DNA of 64,000 nucleotides from an uncultured Cohaesibacter sp. (GTDB lineage Bacteria > Pseudomonadota > Alphaproteobacteria > Rhizobiales > Cohaesibacteraceae), in contig NZ_OY781115.1 of NCBI RefSeq assembly GCF_963676485.1, positions 45,787-109,786 on the forward strand, written 5' to 3'. The position numbers were made by a program, and so were the translations under genes. Positions 8,557-16,127 of the stretch are shown here, one piece after another. The notes under the pieces are model-generated. The model did not search any database. It was not told the origin of the DNA and saw only the letters and a list, made by a program, of their open reading frames with translations. Each line of letters starts with the position of its first letter. Position 1 is the first letter of the stretch.

Positions 8557-9429
8557 TCAAGAGGACGTCGCTTGTATCAACCAGCTTTCAAACACACCAT
8601 ATGCCGCGCTCTGCTCTTTTGTAGAAAGCCTTGTGATCCAGTAGCTACCTGTCACGATCTCTTCCTCAAAACACCGCACAAGGCTGCCCGCTGCCACACG
8701 GGATTGGAACATTTTGATCGGCAGCAAGGCGATGCCATAGCCGCCTGCGGCCAAATCGGCCATAGCCACTGACGAGTCAAAAACAGGGCCTTCCAGAAGC
8801 GGCGGAACCATCCCCGCCTTGATGAACCATAATGGCCATTCATCGGCGCGGTAGGATCTGAGCAGAACATGATCGGACAGGCGGTTTTTGTCTTCTTCAA
8901 GGCTCACCGCAACAGAAGGGGCACATAGTGGGGTCAGAGGGGTTGTCATGAGCGGTTTTGCCTCAAGGCCGGCCCATCGACCGTCACCAAACCGGATCGC
9001 GGCATCCAGCCCCTCCTGGGCGATATTCACCCGGTTGTTGTTTGTGAAGAGCCTGATACGGATTGCAGGGTAAAGGCGCTCGAAGTCCTGAAGCCGCTCC
9101 AGAAGCCACCCTGCGGCAAATGTGGTCACAACACCGACATTCAGCGTCTCTTCAAAATGGTTGCCCTGAACCCTGTCAAGCATGCCGCCGATCCGGTCAA
9201 GGCTGGAGGTGAGAACAGGCAACAATAGGGTCCCCTCCGACGTGAGAGAAAGCCCTCCGCGCGTACGGTGAAAGAGCTGAAAGCCCAAAAGCTCCTCCAA
9301 CCGTGCAATCTGATGGCTCACAGCCGCTTGCGTGACGCGAAGCTCTATCGCCGCATTTGTAAAACTGCCCTGTCTTGCTGTTGCTTCAAAGGTGCGCAGG
9401 GCGTTGAGGGGTATATCGGGGCGATCCAT
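8557..9429 (-). CDS. ampR: AmpR-type LysR regulator of the beta-lactamase
   Basis: A 290-residue LysR regulator with AmpR/GcvA hallmarks: PLNALRTFEATARQGSFTNAA and VTQAAVSHQIARLEELLG in the HTH, then LNVGVVTTFAAGWLL and the effector-domain segment LLRSYRADEWPLWF, which matches the LRSYRRDEW block recalled from AmpR. It is divergent from the class A beta-lactamase at 9621 across 191 bases, the classic ampR-bla arrangement. In known systems AmpR senses muropeptides and murein precursors and switches the lactamase on. This gene probably does the same, but the sensing is inferred from the family. Confidence 0.9.
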   Translation of the reverse strand: MDRPDIPLNALRTFEATARQGSFTNAAIELRVTQAAVSHQIARLEELLGFQLFHRTRGGLSLTSEGTLLLPVLTSSLDRIGGMLDRVQGNHFEETLNVGVVTTFAAGWLLERLQDFERLYPAIRIRLFTNNNRVNIAQEGLDAAIRFGDGRWAGLEAKPLMTTPLTPLCAPSVAVSLEEDKNRLSDHVLLRSYRADEWPLWFIKAGMVPPLLEGPVFDSSVAMADLAAGGYGIALLPIKMFQSRVAAGSLVRCFEEEIVTGSYWITRLSTKEQSAAYGVFESWLIQATSS

Positions 9430-9444
9430 CTTACATGACTCAAT

Positions 9445-9467
9445 CTAATGCTATTTGCGAGAATTAG
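9445..9467. promoter_or_regulatory. Candidate AmpR operator
   Basis: CTAAT and ATTAG arms are separated by 13 bases just upstream of the ampR start, giving the T-N11-A type symmetry of LysR sites. Together with the stronger dyad further downstream it lies in the ampR-bla intergenic region. Confidence 0.45.
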
Positions 9468-9526
9468 TCGTTTGATCCTACTACAGAGCCAGATCATAGT
9501 ACAGAAAATGACTTCACTTAATGTTT

Positions 9527-9547
9527 GGCCAATATCTTATATTGGCC
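9527..9547. promoter_or_regulatory. Inverted repeat upstream of the beta-lactamase gene
   Basis: GGCCAATAT-CTT-ATATTGGCC is a perfect 9-bp dyad with a 3-base centre, 73 bases before the lactamase start. It could be a regulator site or a leader hairpin. It is AT-rich at its centre and carries no T-run, so a terminator is unlikely. Confidence 0.45.
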
Positions 9548-9620
9548 CCTCCCCTTGAGTGAGACAGGGTGCGGTGCATCACACGATGGTGTTCCTGCAT
9601 GAATCCATAGGAGACTATCA

Positions 9621-10502
9621 ATGAGAAGAAACTGCCTTTCATTCCTCAGGACAGCCGGGCTAAGCCTCGCCTTATGTGCAACATTATCCGGCGTCGCAGC
9701 AGCTCAGGGGCTGAAAACGACCGTGTCGACATGGGAAAACAAGCTCGACGCACGCATAGGTGTAATCCTGCGCGATGGATCGTCAGACTGGGAAATCAGC
9801 CATCGTGCCGATGAACGCTTTCCGATGGCCAGCACCTTCAAGACCCTGTTGTGTGGAGCGATCCTCAGGCGTGCTGATGCCGGGCAGGAAAATCTGACCG
9901 AGTTGGTATCCTACAGCAAAAAGGATCTGGTCTCCTGGTCGCCCATAACGAAAAAGCATGTGAAGGACGGCATGCCCGTTTCCGATTTATGCGCAGCGGC
10001 GATCACCATGAGCGACAATACTGCTGCTAACCTGTTGCTTTCGCGCGTTAAAGGGCCAGCTGGCCTGACTGACTTTTTACGGCAGATTGGCGACGAAACA
10101 ACCCGTTTGGACAGATGGGAACCAGAGTTGAATGAAGCCACGCCCTCCGATCCGAGAGACACAACAAGCCCGCGCGCGATAACCATATCGCTGAACAAAC
10201 TTCTATTTGGCAGTGCCCTACAGCCTGCTTCTGCTGCGCATCTGAAACAATGGATGATTGATGACAAGGTCGCCGGCAAACTCATCCGCCCCCATGTGCC
10301 AAAGGGGTGGATCATCGGAGACAAGACCGGAACCGCCGGTTATGGCACGCGAGGCATCGTTGCCGTCATCCAAACGCCAGAAGGACAGACCTATCTTGCG
10401 GCCATCTATATCACGCAATCCAAGGCGGATCTGGAGCTGAGAAATCAAGTTATTTCAGACATAGGTCAGGCCATCATTTCCGAGATCAAACAGCGACGCT
10501 AG
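9621..10502 (+). CDS. bla: Class A beta-lactamase
   Basis: A 293-residue secreted serine beta-lactamase that hydrolyses beta-lactam rings in the periplasm. A signal peptide (about residues 1-28) precedes the mature enzyme. All active-site motifs are intact: Ser71-Thr-Phe-Lys74, Ser131-Asp-Asn133, the omega-loop EPELN with Glu167, and Lys235-Thr-Gly237. The block TFKTLLCGAILRRADAGQE resembles TEM/SHV and related chromosomal enzymes. AGGAG precedes the ATG at good distance. It is divergent from an ampR-type gene, so it is probably inducible. The spectrum cannot be judged from sequence alone. Confidence 0.95.
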   Translation: MRRNCLSFLRTAGLSLALCATLSGVAAAQGLKTTVSTWENKLDARIGVILRDGSSDWEISHRADERFPMASTFKTLLCGAILRRADAGQENLTELVSYSKKDLVSWSPITKKHVKDGMPVSDLCAAAITMSDNTAANLLLSRVKGPAGLTDFLRQIGDETTRLDRWEPELNEATPSDPRDTTSPRAITISLNKLLFGSALQPASAAHLKQWMIDDKVAGKLIRPHVPKGWIIGDKTGTAGYGTRGIVAVIQTPEGQTYLAAIYITQSKADLELRNQVISDIGQAIISEIKQRR

Positions 10503-10982
10503 CACATGCCTTCCCTGCCCTTTTGTCACAATGTCAGTTAACTGGTCTAAAACCAAAATTGCTTTTAGGGAAAGCAGGTTCCTGTGCAGGTGGTCTCAAG
10601 AAATTGGACCGCCTGCTTTGGCTGTCCGAGCGATATGAAGTCCCAACGGTGCAACAAAGTCGCTCCATTCAGTTCTTCCTTTTGAAGAATAGTCTTGCGG
10701 GAAGCTCATATATGTTGACGCGATAGTCACCGGCGTCGATATGCAATACTATTGTTTCGGAACGCTTGGTCGTGCAAATTGCACGATTTAGCCCCTCGGG
10801 TAAGATTTCACGGCGGCTCTCTGAGAGCATCTTCCAATGAAATTGGTGAGCGATCCTTTTCTCTCGTAGCCTAGTAAATATGCCTTTGTTGGGTCAATAA
10901 TCACTGTCGTTGGCATAGAAACCACCCAAACGATCGGTTTTATCGGATCCAGACTTGCGGAACGCATCAATTAACAAGCAGA
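10503..10982. other. Non-coding region downstream of repC
   Basis: About 480 bases between the beta-lactamase and the end of repC. Short open frames are present but none resembles a known protein or has a clear ribosome site. It separates the replication cassette from the resistance genes. Confidence 0.4.
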
Positions 10983-10998
10983 TTTAACAGCTGTTAAA
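10983..10998. promoter_or_regulatory. Candidate parS (RepB-binding) palindrome
   Basis: TTTAACAGCTGTTAAA is a perfect 16-bp palindrome 10 bases beyond the repC stop. It matches the repABC parS consensus GTTnnCnGCnGnnAAC, as recalled, at all fixed positions except the two outermost. A 15/16 copy lies within the start of repC (12190-12205). Such sites are the centromeres bound by RepB. Confidence 0.6.
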
Positions 10999-11007
10999 AA
11001 TCCATGC

Positions 11008-12297
11008 TTACGCCAGTTTCTGCTGTCCGATTGTTTTGCTAAGCAAGGCCTCGATCATGAAACGCGGAGAAAAACCGTCTTTCGCAACAAGCGATCTTAA
11101 ATAGCCGCCCGGCGATCGAATGCTATCACACCGTTCTAGCAACGCGGCAACGGTTACAGATGCGGTAACAAGTCCCAACCGCACCTTTGCTTCATGCCAA
11201 GCAGAGCTCGAAATGGAAAGCATTTGACTGACATGATCTGCGGTTTCAATCAGATCTGTCCAACTGCGAATACGAAAGCGGCTGCAATGAGTGATCTTTG
11301 GGCAGGCTTCCAATATCGTTTGCAAATCAAAGTAATTGCCGTGAGATTGCTCGGTAAGGACAAACTTCTCCTGCAAAGCAGTCTTAGGGACTGTTTGAAT
11401 TGCTGAAGACTTTTGTGGTTTGGTGCTTTGTGTTGCAATTTCCTGGCCGATGTGAATCTCGGTCCTTGATTGGATCTGGTCCTGAGCGGCTCCTTCTTCA
11501 GAGTCAAAATATTTATCTTTATTTGAATCCTCTATGTGCCGTTCATTTTGAGCGGGGCTGCCGTTCACTTCTTTGGAAAAAATAAGCTCATTCAACAGCT
11601 TGCCCACATCCTGAGCGAGCGTATAGAGACTGGCGTGAAGCTCTTTGAGAGTCGCAAGGCAAAGGCGACGGTCGGTTCTCTGTTGTAGCGTGGCCAGTCT
11701 TTCCATGAGCGGAGACCATTGGCCTGAGGGGCAGGTTATTGTGCCGTAGGACAGGCTCTTGGAGATATTGCGGCGCAGAATTGTGATGTCTTCCTTGAGG
11801 GTTTGTATCAGTCTTGCTTCTTGTCGCGTGGCTTCTGCCATTTGATGGAAGTCGGCAGCGCGTACGAGCAGAGGTTTGAGATCAAACCCGAAAGCACGCA
11901 TGATGGTGCCTTCATGGTCACGACGGGCATAGCGTTTGCCATTGGGGCTATCGCGACGGATGAGCAAACCGGCTTTGACAAGACTTGCCAAATGACGCCG
12001 CAATGTTGGTTCAGACATGCCATAAGCGCGTGAGCGCAGTTTGTTGTTGGAGGGAAAAACAATCAGATTGTCGTGCCCGCACAGGACATCGTCCTTGTGA
12101 AAGGAGAGCAGGGCGCTGAGCACAGCAAGACTGCGGTCTGAAAGCTCAAGCATTTTACGGCAGTCTGTTATATCGCGCAGAATTTGCCATTTATCAGCTG
12201 TTAAATTTTGAGCACAAGACACACTTATCCGTTGTCCATCTATCATCTCGACAGATAGATTACGGCCCCCAAAAGGGGTCGATAGAGTGATAGTCAT
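11008..12297 (-). CDS. repC: RepC replication initiator of a repABC replicon
   Basis: The 429-residue initiator that limits replication of repABC plasmids and chromids. It shows the family course: a basic winged-helix N-terminal half (LRSRAYGMSEPTLRRHLASLVKAGLLIRR, then DSPNGKRYARRD), a variable acidic/polar middle, and a conserved C-terminal segment (CDSIRSPGGYLRSLVAKDGFSP) near residues 390-410. In characterised replicons the origin lies inside repC. Here an AT-rich patch at about 11503-11532 is a candidate. It follows repB after a 203-base gap carrying the antisense RNA. The ATG at 12297 has only a weak ribosome site, in keeping with control by leader structure. Confidence 0.95.
   Translation of the reverse strand: MTITLSTPFGGRNLSVEMIDGQRISVSCAQNLTADKWQILRDITDCRKMLELSDRSLAVLSALLSFHKDDVLCGHDNLIVFPSNNKLRSRAYGMSEPTLRRHLASLVKAGLLIRRDSPNGKRYARRDHEGTIMRAFGFDLKPLLVRAADFHQMAEATRQEARLIQTLKEDITILRRNISKSLSYGTITCPSGQWSPLMERLATLQQRTDRRLCLATLKELHASLYTLAQDVGKLLNELIFSKEVNGSPAQNERHIEDSNKDKYFDSEEGAAQDQIQSRTEIHIGQEIATQSTKPQKSSAIQTVPKTALQEKFVLTEQSHGNYFDLQTILEACPKITHCSRFRIRSWTDLIETADHVSQMLSISSSAWHEAKVRLGLVTASVTVAALLERCDSIRSPGGYLRSLVAKDGFSPRFMIEALLSKTIGQQKLA
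11503..11532. other. AT-rich patch in repC, candidate origin
   Basis: A local AT-rich run (AAAATATTTATCTTTATTTG and flanks) within the variable middle of repC. The repABC origin is known to map inside repC near an AT-rich stretch. This is the most obvious one seen by eye, and the placement is inference. Confidence 0.35.
12190..12205. promoter_or_regulatory. Second parS-like site inside the start of repC
   Basis: TTTATCAGCTGTTAAA differs at one base from the perfect palindrome at 10983-10998. Two near-identical 16-mers flanking the body of repC are unlikely by chance and fit RepB-binding centromere sites. Confidence 0.5.
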
Positions 12298-12323
12298 AAC
12301 TTTTCATCAGGCAAAAGAAAATT

Positions 12324-12339
12324 GTTCGCTCGCGAGAAC
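12324..12339. repeat. 16-bp near-palindrome in the repC leader
   Basis: GTTCGCTCGCGAGAAC lies 27 bases upstream of repC. It keeps the GTT...AAC ends and the inner C and G of the repABC parS pattern but has CG instead of GC at the centre. It may be a divergent centromere site or part of the leader structure that controls repC. Confidence 0.35.
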
Positions 12340-12347
12340 GTTATGTC

Positions 12348-12376
12348 TTGACAATTTGTTGGGAAGCTGATTCTGT
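12348..12376 (+). promoter_or_regulatory. Promoter of the antisense RNA
   Basis: A consensus -35 TTGACA at 12348-12353 is followed 17 bases later by a weak -10 (TTCTGT, 12371-12376) on the strand opposite to repABC. This predicts a transcript starting near 12383. Confidence 0.5.
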
Positions 12377-12382
12377 AGGGTT

Positions 12383-12437
12383 GCTATACAATACAGGGCT
12401 TCCGGGTGGTTAACGCTGCTTGGGAGCCTTTTTCTTT
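12383..12437 (+). ncRNA. Counter-transcribed antisense RNA (incompatibility RNA) between repB and repC
   Basis: A predicted RNA of about 55 nucleotides, antisense to the repB-repC leader. Its 3' end is an intrinsic terminator: arms GGCTTCC (12397-12403) and GGGAGCC (12422-12428, one G-U pair) followed by TTTTTCTTT. Position, strand and size match the ctRNAs of other repABC replicons, which reduce RepC synthesis and set copy number and incompatibility. The exact 5' end is estimated from the promoter. Confidence 0.7.
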
Positions 12438-12469
12438 GCGCTATTCTCCTTTCTGTGTTTCATTCTTTG

Positions 12470-12490
12470 TTAACCATAACCCCTGGTTAA
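12470..12490. repeat. Stem-loop between repB and the antisense RNA
   Basis: TTAACCA and TGGTTAA arms enclose a 7-base loop, starting 10 bases after the repB stop. It probably forms in the repABC message leader and may take part in the alternative folding controlled by the antisense RNA. Confidence 0.4.
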
Positions 12491-12500
12491 GATGGGGGAG

Positions 12501-13544
12501 TTAACTTTTTTTCTTATAGTCCTCATAGAGTGAGGCCAGTGAGCTTGCGACATGTTCGGCGAATCTGCTGTCGAGCAAAACAAGCTCCGATTTTCGCGCG
12601 CCTTTTTTGAATGAGCCCAATGTGACATCTCCGGCGAGAAGCGCGACAGGCTGTGTCGACTTGTCCGCCTTATCGTCTTCTTCCTTCTGCAAATGCGAAA
12701 ATAAAAGCTGGAAGCGTTTGTCAGACGAGAGCTCATCGGTAAAAGCCTGCGATGTAATATAGCCATGGGCCCGCTGGCGGGCTCTATCGCTTTCCAGATG
12801 ATCCGCCATTTTCATCCAGCGCGGGCGTCCGATTTTCGGGGCAGGGCCAATGGCTCGAATAAGGGTGTCGGGCACGGCTGCATGGACACGCTTTAGATAT
12901 GAGGCTTCCGCATCGGTAATGGATAGGGCCAGCTTGACACGGGCTACTTCCTCTTTGGGGTCCGTGCACAGGGCGCGGACATGCGCGGCGAAGAGGACGC
13001 GCTCGATAAAGCTGAGATCCTGTCGATCACTATTCTCGATGCCTTGCGCTTGCACCAACTCGGCATCGGATAAGGCTTGCACCACCGCGCGGACCTTTTT
13101 GCCGGCAAGGCCTGAAATGGCCTTGAGACGGCGGTGTCCATACGCGACCTGGTAGCGCCCTTCCTCATCAGGGTGCGGGCGCACAAGGATCGGGATTTCC
13201 TGTCCTCTTTCCTCAATGGATTGGCGCAGCGAGAGAATTGCTTCTTCACTGGCGGCGTCCGAAAGACGATCAGGGAAAGGGGAGGGGTCTACTTGGTTCG
13301 GATCAAGCTCGACAACATCAGAGGCCGGTTTTTCAGCAAGCTGTGTCTTGAGCCTGTCGCGCTCTTGGCGTAATTCCGCAATCACGGTCTCCTTGGTGGC
13401 AGCGACCACGCCCGAGCCAACCCTTTGATTGTGCGGCTGTGAAGAGGTTTTTTGCTCCTCTCCGGCTTGTGTTTTGCTGGTCTCGGCAATCGAGTTGACC
13501 AGCGCACCGAACATCTGGGTTCGGGATGTCTTTTTCGCCGTCAT
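12501..13544 (-). CDS. repB: RepB partition protein (ParB family)
   Basis: A 347-residue centromere-binding protein of the repABC partition system. It has the basic N-terminus MTAKKTSRTQMFGAL, the ParB core (LRQSIEERGQEIPILVRPH, AYGHRRLKAI, QGIENSDRQDLSFIE) and an HTH region downstream (LALSITDAEASYLKRV). The ATG at 13544 overlaps the repA stop in an ATGA junction and has a G-rich ribosome site. A longer reading to 13556 is possible but less likely. RepB loads on parS and works with the ATPase RepA to segregate the replicon. Confidence 0.95.
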   Translation of the reverse strand: MTAKKTSRTQMFGALVNSIAETSKTQAGEEQKTSSQPHNQRVGSGVVAATKETVIAELRQERDRLKTQLAEKPASDVVELDPNQVDPSPFPDRLSDAASEEAILSLRQSIEERGQEIPILVRPHPDEEGRYQVAYGHRRLKAISGLAGKKVRAVVQALSDAELVQAQGIENSDRQDLSFIERVLFAAHVRALCTDPKEEVARVKLALSITDAEASYLKRVHAAVPDTLIRAIGPAPKIGRPRWMKMADHLESDRARQRAHGYITSQAFTDELSSDKRFQLLFSHLQKEEDDKADKSTQPVALLAGDVTLGSFKKGARKSELVLLDSRFAEHVASSLASLYEDYKKKS

Positions 13545-14743
13545 GAGCGCCCCCAACTGGCTTGAATCAGAGACAGAATTTCATGATTGACCGAGTCCAT
13601 GCTTTCCATTGCACGCCGATAGGTATCTCGTCCCATGGAATTGGTCTCGATTTCATAAAGGCTGCGCTTGTCGAGCCCGGCATTGGCAACCGCCGTGGTT
13701 TCAAACACGGAATTGGTCAATACCGCATCCCCCAGCAGCATACGCAACAGGCCGACAACCTGTTGCTGGGGGGCATCATTTGGATTGTGGCGCGTGATCA
13801 GGAAGCGCATGAAATTCATGTCCATGCTGCCGCCAGCCTCTTCAATGACATTCATGATGTCACTCATCATCAGCAAAAACTGGTTCATTGAGGCCACATC
13901 AAGCATGGAGGGATGCACGGTGATCATCAGGCCGGTCGAAGCAAAAAGCGCCCCTAGTGTGAGATAGCCAAGCTGGGGCGGTGTGTCGAATATAACGATG
14001 TCATACTCTTCGGACACTTGCTCAAGGCATGCGGATATGCGGCGGAAAAACACGCCATCCCCTTTGGATTGGCCCGAAACGATGGCTTGCGGCGTTGCAT
14101 GCTCGAATTCCATCAGCTCCAGATTCCCCGGAACCAGATCCAGGCCGTCAAAATAGGTCTTGCGGATCACATCGCGCAAAGGCCGTTGTTCTTCATCATA
14201 GCGGATCGCTGCCCAGAGGGTTTCGTTCGGCCCCACATCGAGCTCGGGTTGGGCGCCGAACATGGCGCTCATGGAAGCCTGCGGATCAAGGTCAATCGCC
14301 AACACCCGATAGCCTTGCAAGGCCAGAAAATGGGATAGATGCACCGAGGTGGTCGTCTTGGCTGATCCACCCTTGAAATTGGCAACAGACAGCACCTGAA
14401 GGCCTTCGCCTTGCTGCCGATTTGGGAGGAATTTCAAATGCTCATTGGGGCGTTTGTGGGCCAGATATTCGCGGAGCGCATTGATTTCCTGCAAGGAATA
14501 AATCCGTCGCCCGTTGGAAAGGCGCTCGGGGTCCGGGCCTTCACCATCCAGCGACATTTGCCGAATGGTGCTTTCAGCGATGGAAAGCAGACGTGCCGCT
14601 TCCGGAGCGGAAAATTTGCGCAATGATTTCTGCGCGTGCGGCGGATACATCCGCTCACGCAATGCGCTCAATTGTGACGACAACAGCGAGGCAAATTGGC
14701 CAACCTGTTCAGAGGGGCTCGAAAGAGGGGCCTGATCGCTCAC
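13541..14743 (-). CDS. repA: RepA partition ATPase (ParA family)
   Basis: A 400-residue Walker-type partition ATPase, first gene of repABC. An N-terminal HTH (APEAARLLSIAESTIRQM, about residues 47-64) lets such proteins autorepress the operon. The deviant Walker A motif KGGSAKT is at 124-130, followed by AIDLDPQASMS and IVIFDTPPQLGYLT. The length is typical for repABC RepA. GAGG precedes the ATG by about 6 bases. Translational coupling with repB through an ATGA overlap supports equal production of the two partition proteins. Confidence 0.96.
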   Translation of the reverse strand: MSDQAPLSSPSEQVGQFASLLSSQLSALRERMYPPHAQKSLRKFSAPEAARLLSIAESTIRQMSLDGEGPDPERLSNGRRIYSLQEINALREYLAHKRPNEHLKFLPNRQQGEGLQVLSVANFKGGSAKTTTSVHLSHFLALQGYRVLAIDLDPQASMSAMFGAQPELDVGPNETLWAAIRYDEEQRPLRDVIRKTYFDGLDLVPGNLELMEFEHATPQAIVSGQSKGDGVFFRRISACLEQVSEEYDIVIFDTPPQLGYLTLGALFASTGLMITVHPSMLDVASMNQFLLMMSDIMNVIEEAGGSMDMNFMRFLITRHNPNDAPQQQVVGLLRMLLGDAVLTNSVFETTAVANAGLDKRSLYEIETNSMGRDTYRRAMESMDSVNHEILSLIQASWGRS

Positions 14744-14759
14744 ATCAATACCTCATTAT

Positions 14760-14811
14760 AAAACGCTACAAAACGGGACGACGCATTTTTCAAAAAAAAC
14801 GCTCAAAACGC
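14760..14811. promoter_or_regulatory. Tandem AAAACG repeats upstream of repA
   Basis: Four AAAACG units start at 14760, 14770, 14796 and 14805, giving two pairs spaced 9-10 bases (one helical turn), within 70 bases of the repA start. They are candidates for the RepA/RepB autoregulatory operator. A larger imperfect dyad with GTTAA...TTAAC ends lies further upstream at 14872-14896. Confidence 0.45.
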
Positions 14812-15071
14812 GTCATACTAAGAAGTGACCGTAAAATGCGATTCTGTAAAGTATTTTTTGGTAAATGGATGGTTAATGCAAGGAGGTTTGCTTAACACTT
14901 TGCTAAGATTAGGCGCCCGGGCGCGCTGAGGTCGGGCAAATACCCTTCAGGCTGTCCGTTGAGCCATAAGCGCTATGAATCAATTCCAAACGATTGATTC
15001 CCAATATGAATTGGATATTTCTAAGGCTCGATCCTACACTCCTAGCATAGTCATAAATAGGGGAGGGGACT

Positions 15072-15320
15072 TTGTCCAGCCCACCAGACGTCCATTTGAA
15101 AAAACAGGTCCCGGCGCGAAATATGCACCGCTTTTATCACTTGACCATAGAGCCTGATTTACTGGGGGGCGTCCGGTTAATCCGTTGTTGGGGCCGAATA
15201 GGCACGAGCGGGCAGGTAAAAGGAGAGTATTTCTCCAATATAGGCGCCGCACAAAGCAGGTATCGCAGCATTGAGGCCCGAAAAATTGCGAAGGGCTACA
15301 CGCCCGTCACAGCTGTCTAA
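15072..15320 (+). CDS. WGR domain-containing protein
   Basis: A small protein of 82 residues that is nearly all WGR domain: MHRFYHLTIEPDLLGGVRL leads into RCWGRIGTSGQ with Trp40-Gly41-Arg42. The TTG start at 15072 is preferred because GGAGG lies 5 bases upstream and the first residues (SSPPDVHLKKQVPARNM) resemble the usual N-terminus of this family. WGR domains bind nucleic acid in larger proteins. Stand-alone copies are often found beside plasmid rep genes, and this one lies 329 bases upstream of repA on the opposite strand. Its function is unknown. Confidence 0.85.
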   Translation: MSSPPDVHLKKQVPARNMHRFYHLTIEPDLLGGVRLIRCWGRIGTSGQVKGEYFSNIGAAQSRYRSIEARKIAKGYTPVTAV

Positions 15321-15454
15321 GCGCCTCGGACAGGCTCAATGCTTGGCCCCTTGCTTCTGCCGCGCTGTCAGACATCCGTGCGCCAATAGGCTTCGGCATT
15401 GTTTCAACTTAGGCCTATCTCTTTGTTGCTCTGATGGCGGCATTCTATCCCAAG

Positions 15455-15970
15455 CTAAGGTTTCCGCTTCATCCAGGCTGCATAGTCCGGGTTCTGATGG
15501 CTCATATCGTCATAAAGCCACACCATCCGGTCGAGAAACCAGAGCTTTGTGAGCATGATCGTGATGGTGCCAAAGACCGTCGCCCAGACGTCCAGCCAGA
15601 TGAGACCATACAGATAGGGCAAGGCCGCCAGTCCGGACAGTCCATTGAGAATGAAGCCAGCCCGAATGTGGTGGCGCGGTATGGGGCATTCTTGCCGGTT
15701 CAGCCAGACGCGTTCTCCGAACACGCCTTTGGTCATCCAGTTGTCTGTATCCTCGGGCGCAGGGAAAAGGCGTGGGTTGATCCAGAGCCACAGAAGCGCA
15801 AGCACAAGGGGCACGGCAGCCCAGACACCGATATAGATGCGGCTCCATACGGCAAGCGCGATCAGGGGGAGAGATGCAACCCGGCTCCAACCACTCCATT
15901 TGTTGGCGTGACGCTCCCAGACCTCCGGTGACATCCCCATCAGCTTTTCAGACAGTTCGGCGATTTTCAT
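15455..15970 (-). CDS. DUF6653 family membrane protein
   Basis: A 171-residue membrane protein with a cytosolic start (SPEVWERHANKWSGWSRV), a pair of hydrophobic helices (LPLIALAVWSRIYIGVW and AAVPLVLALLWLWI), a soluble NPRLFPAPEDTDNWM block, and further hydrophobic segments before WFLDRMVWLYDDM. I recognise this as the DUF6653 pattern. No function is known and there is no operon partner. The assignment is from remembered family features. Confidence 0.75.
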   Translation of the reverse strand: MKIAELSEKLMGMSPEVWERHANKWSGWSRVASLPLIALAVWSRIYIGVWAAVPLVLALLWLWINPRLFPAPEDTDNWMTKGVFGERVWLNRQECPIPRHHIRAGFILNGLSGLAALPYLYGLIWLDVWATVFGTITIMLTKLWFLDRMVWLYDDMSHQNPDYAAWMKRKP

Positions 15971-16127
15971 GGCGGTTGGGGCTCCATGCTTTTAAAAGCG
16001 TTGTAAGGGGCAGAGGGAGGAAACAAAAAGGACCAAAGCCCCGGGGAGACGGTTTTTCCCGATATTGGGCAGATATTGCCCTTCTGGGCAGGATTTGCCG
16101 GGATAAATGTGAGCAAGCTACTGTGCG

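Noticed and set aside
10788-10970. 60-codon minus-strand frame downstream of repC
   Set aside because: No recognisable domain, ribosome site or partner gene.
12405-12420. GTTAACGCTGC as a parS copy in the antisense RNA region
   Set aside because: The spacing of the fixed C, GC and G positions does not fit the centromere pattern, and it lies in the loop of the ctRNA terminator.
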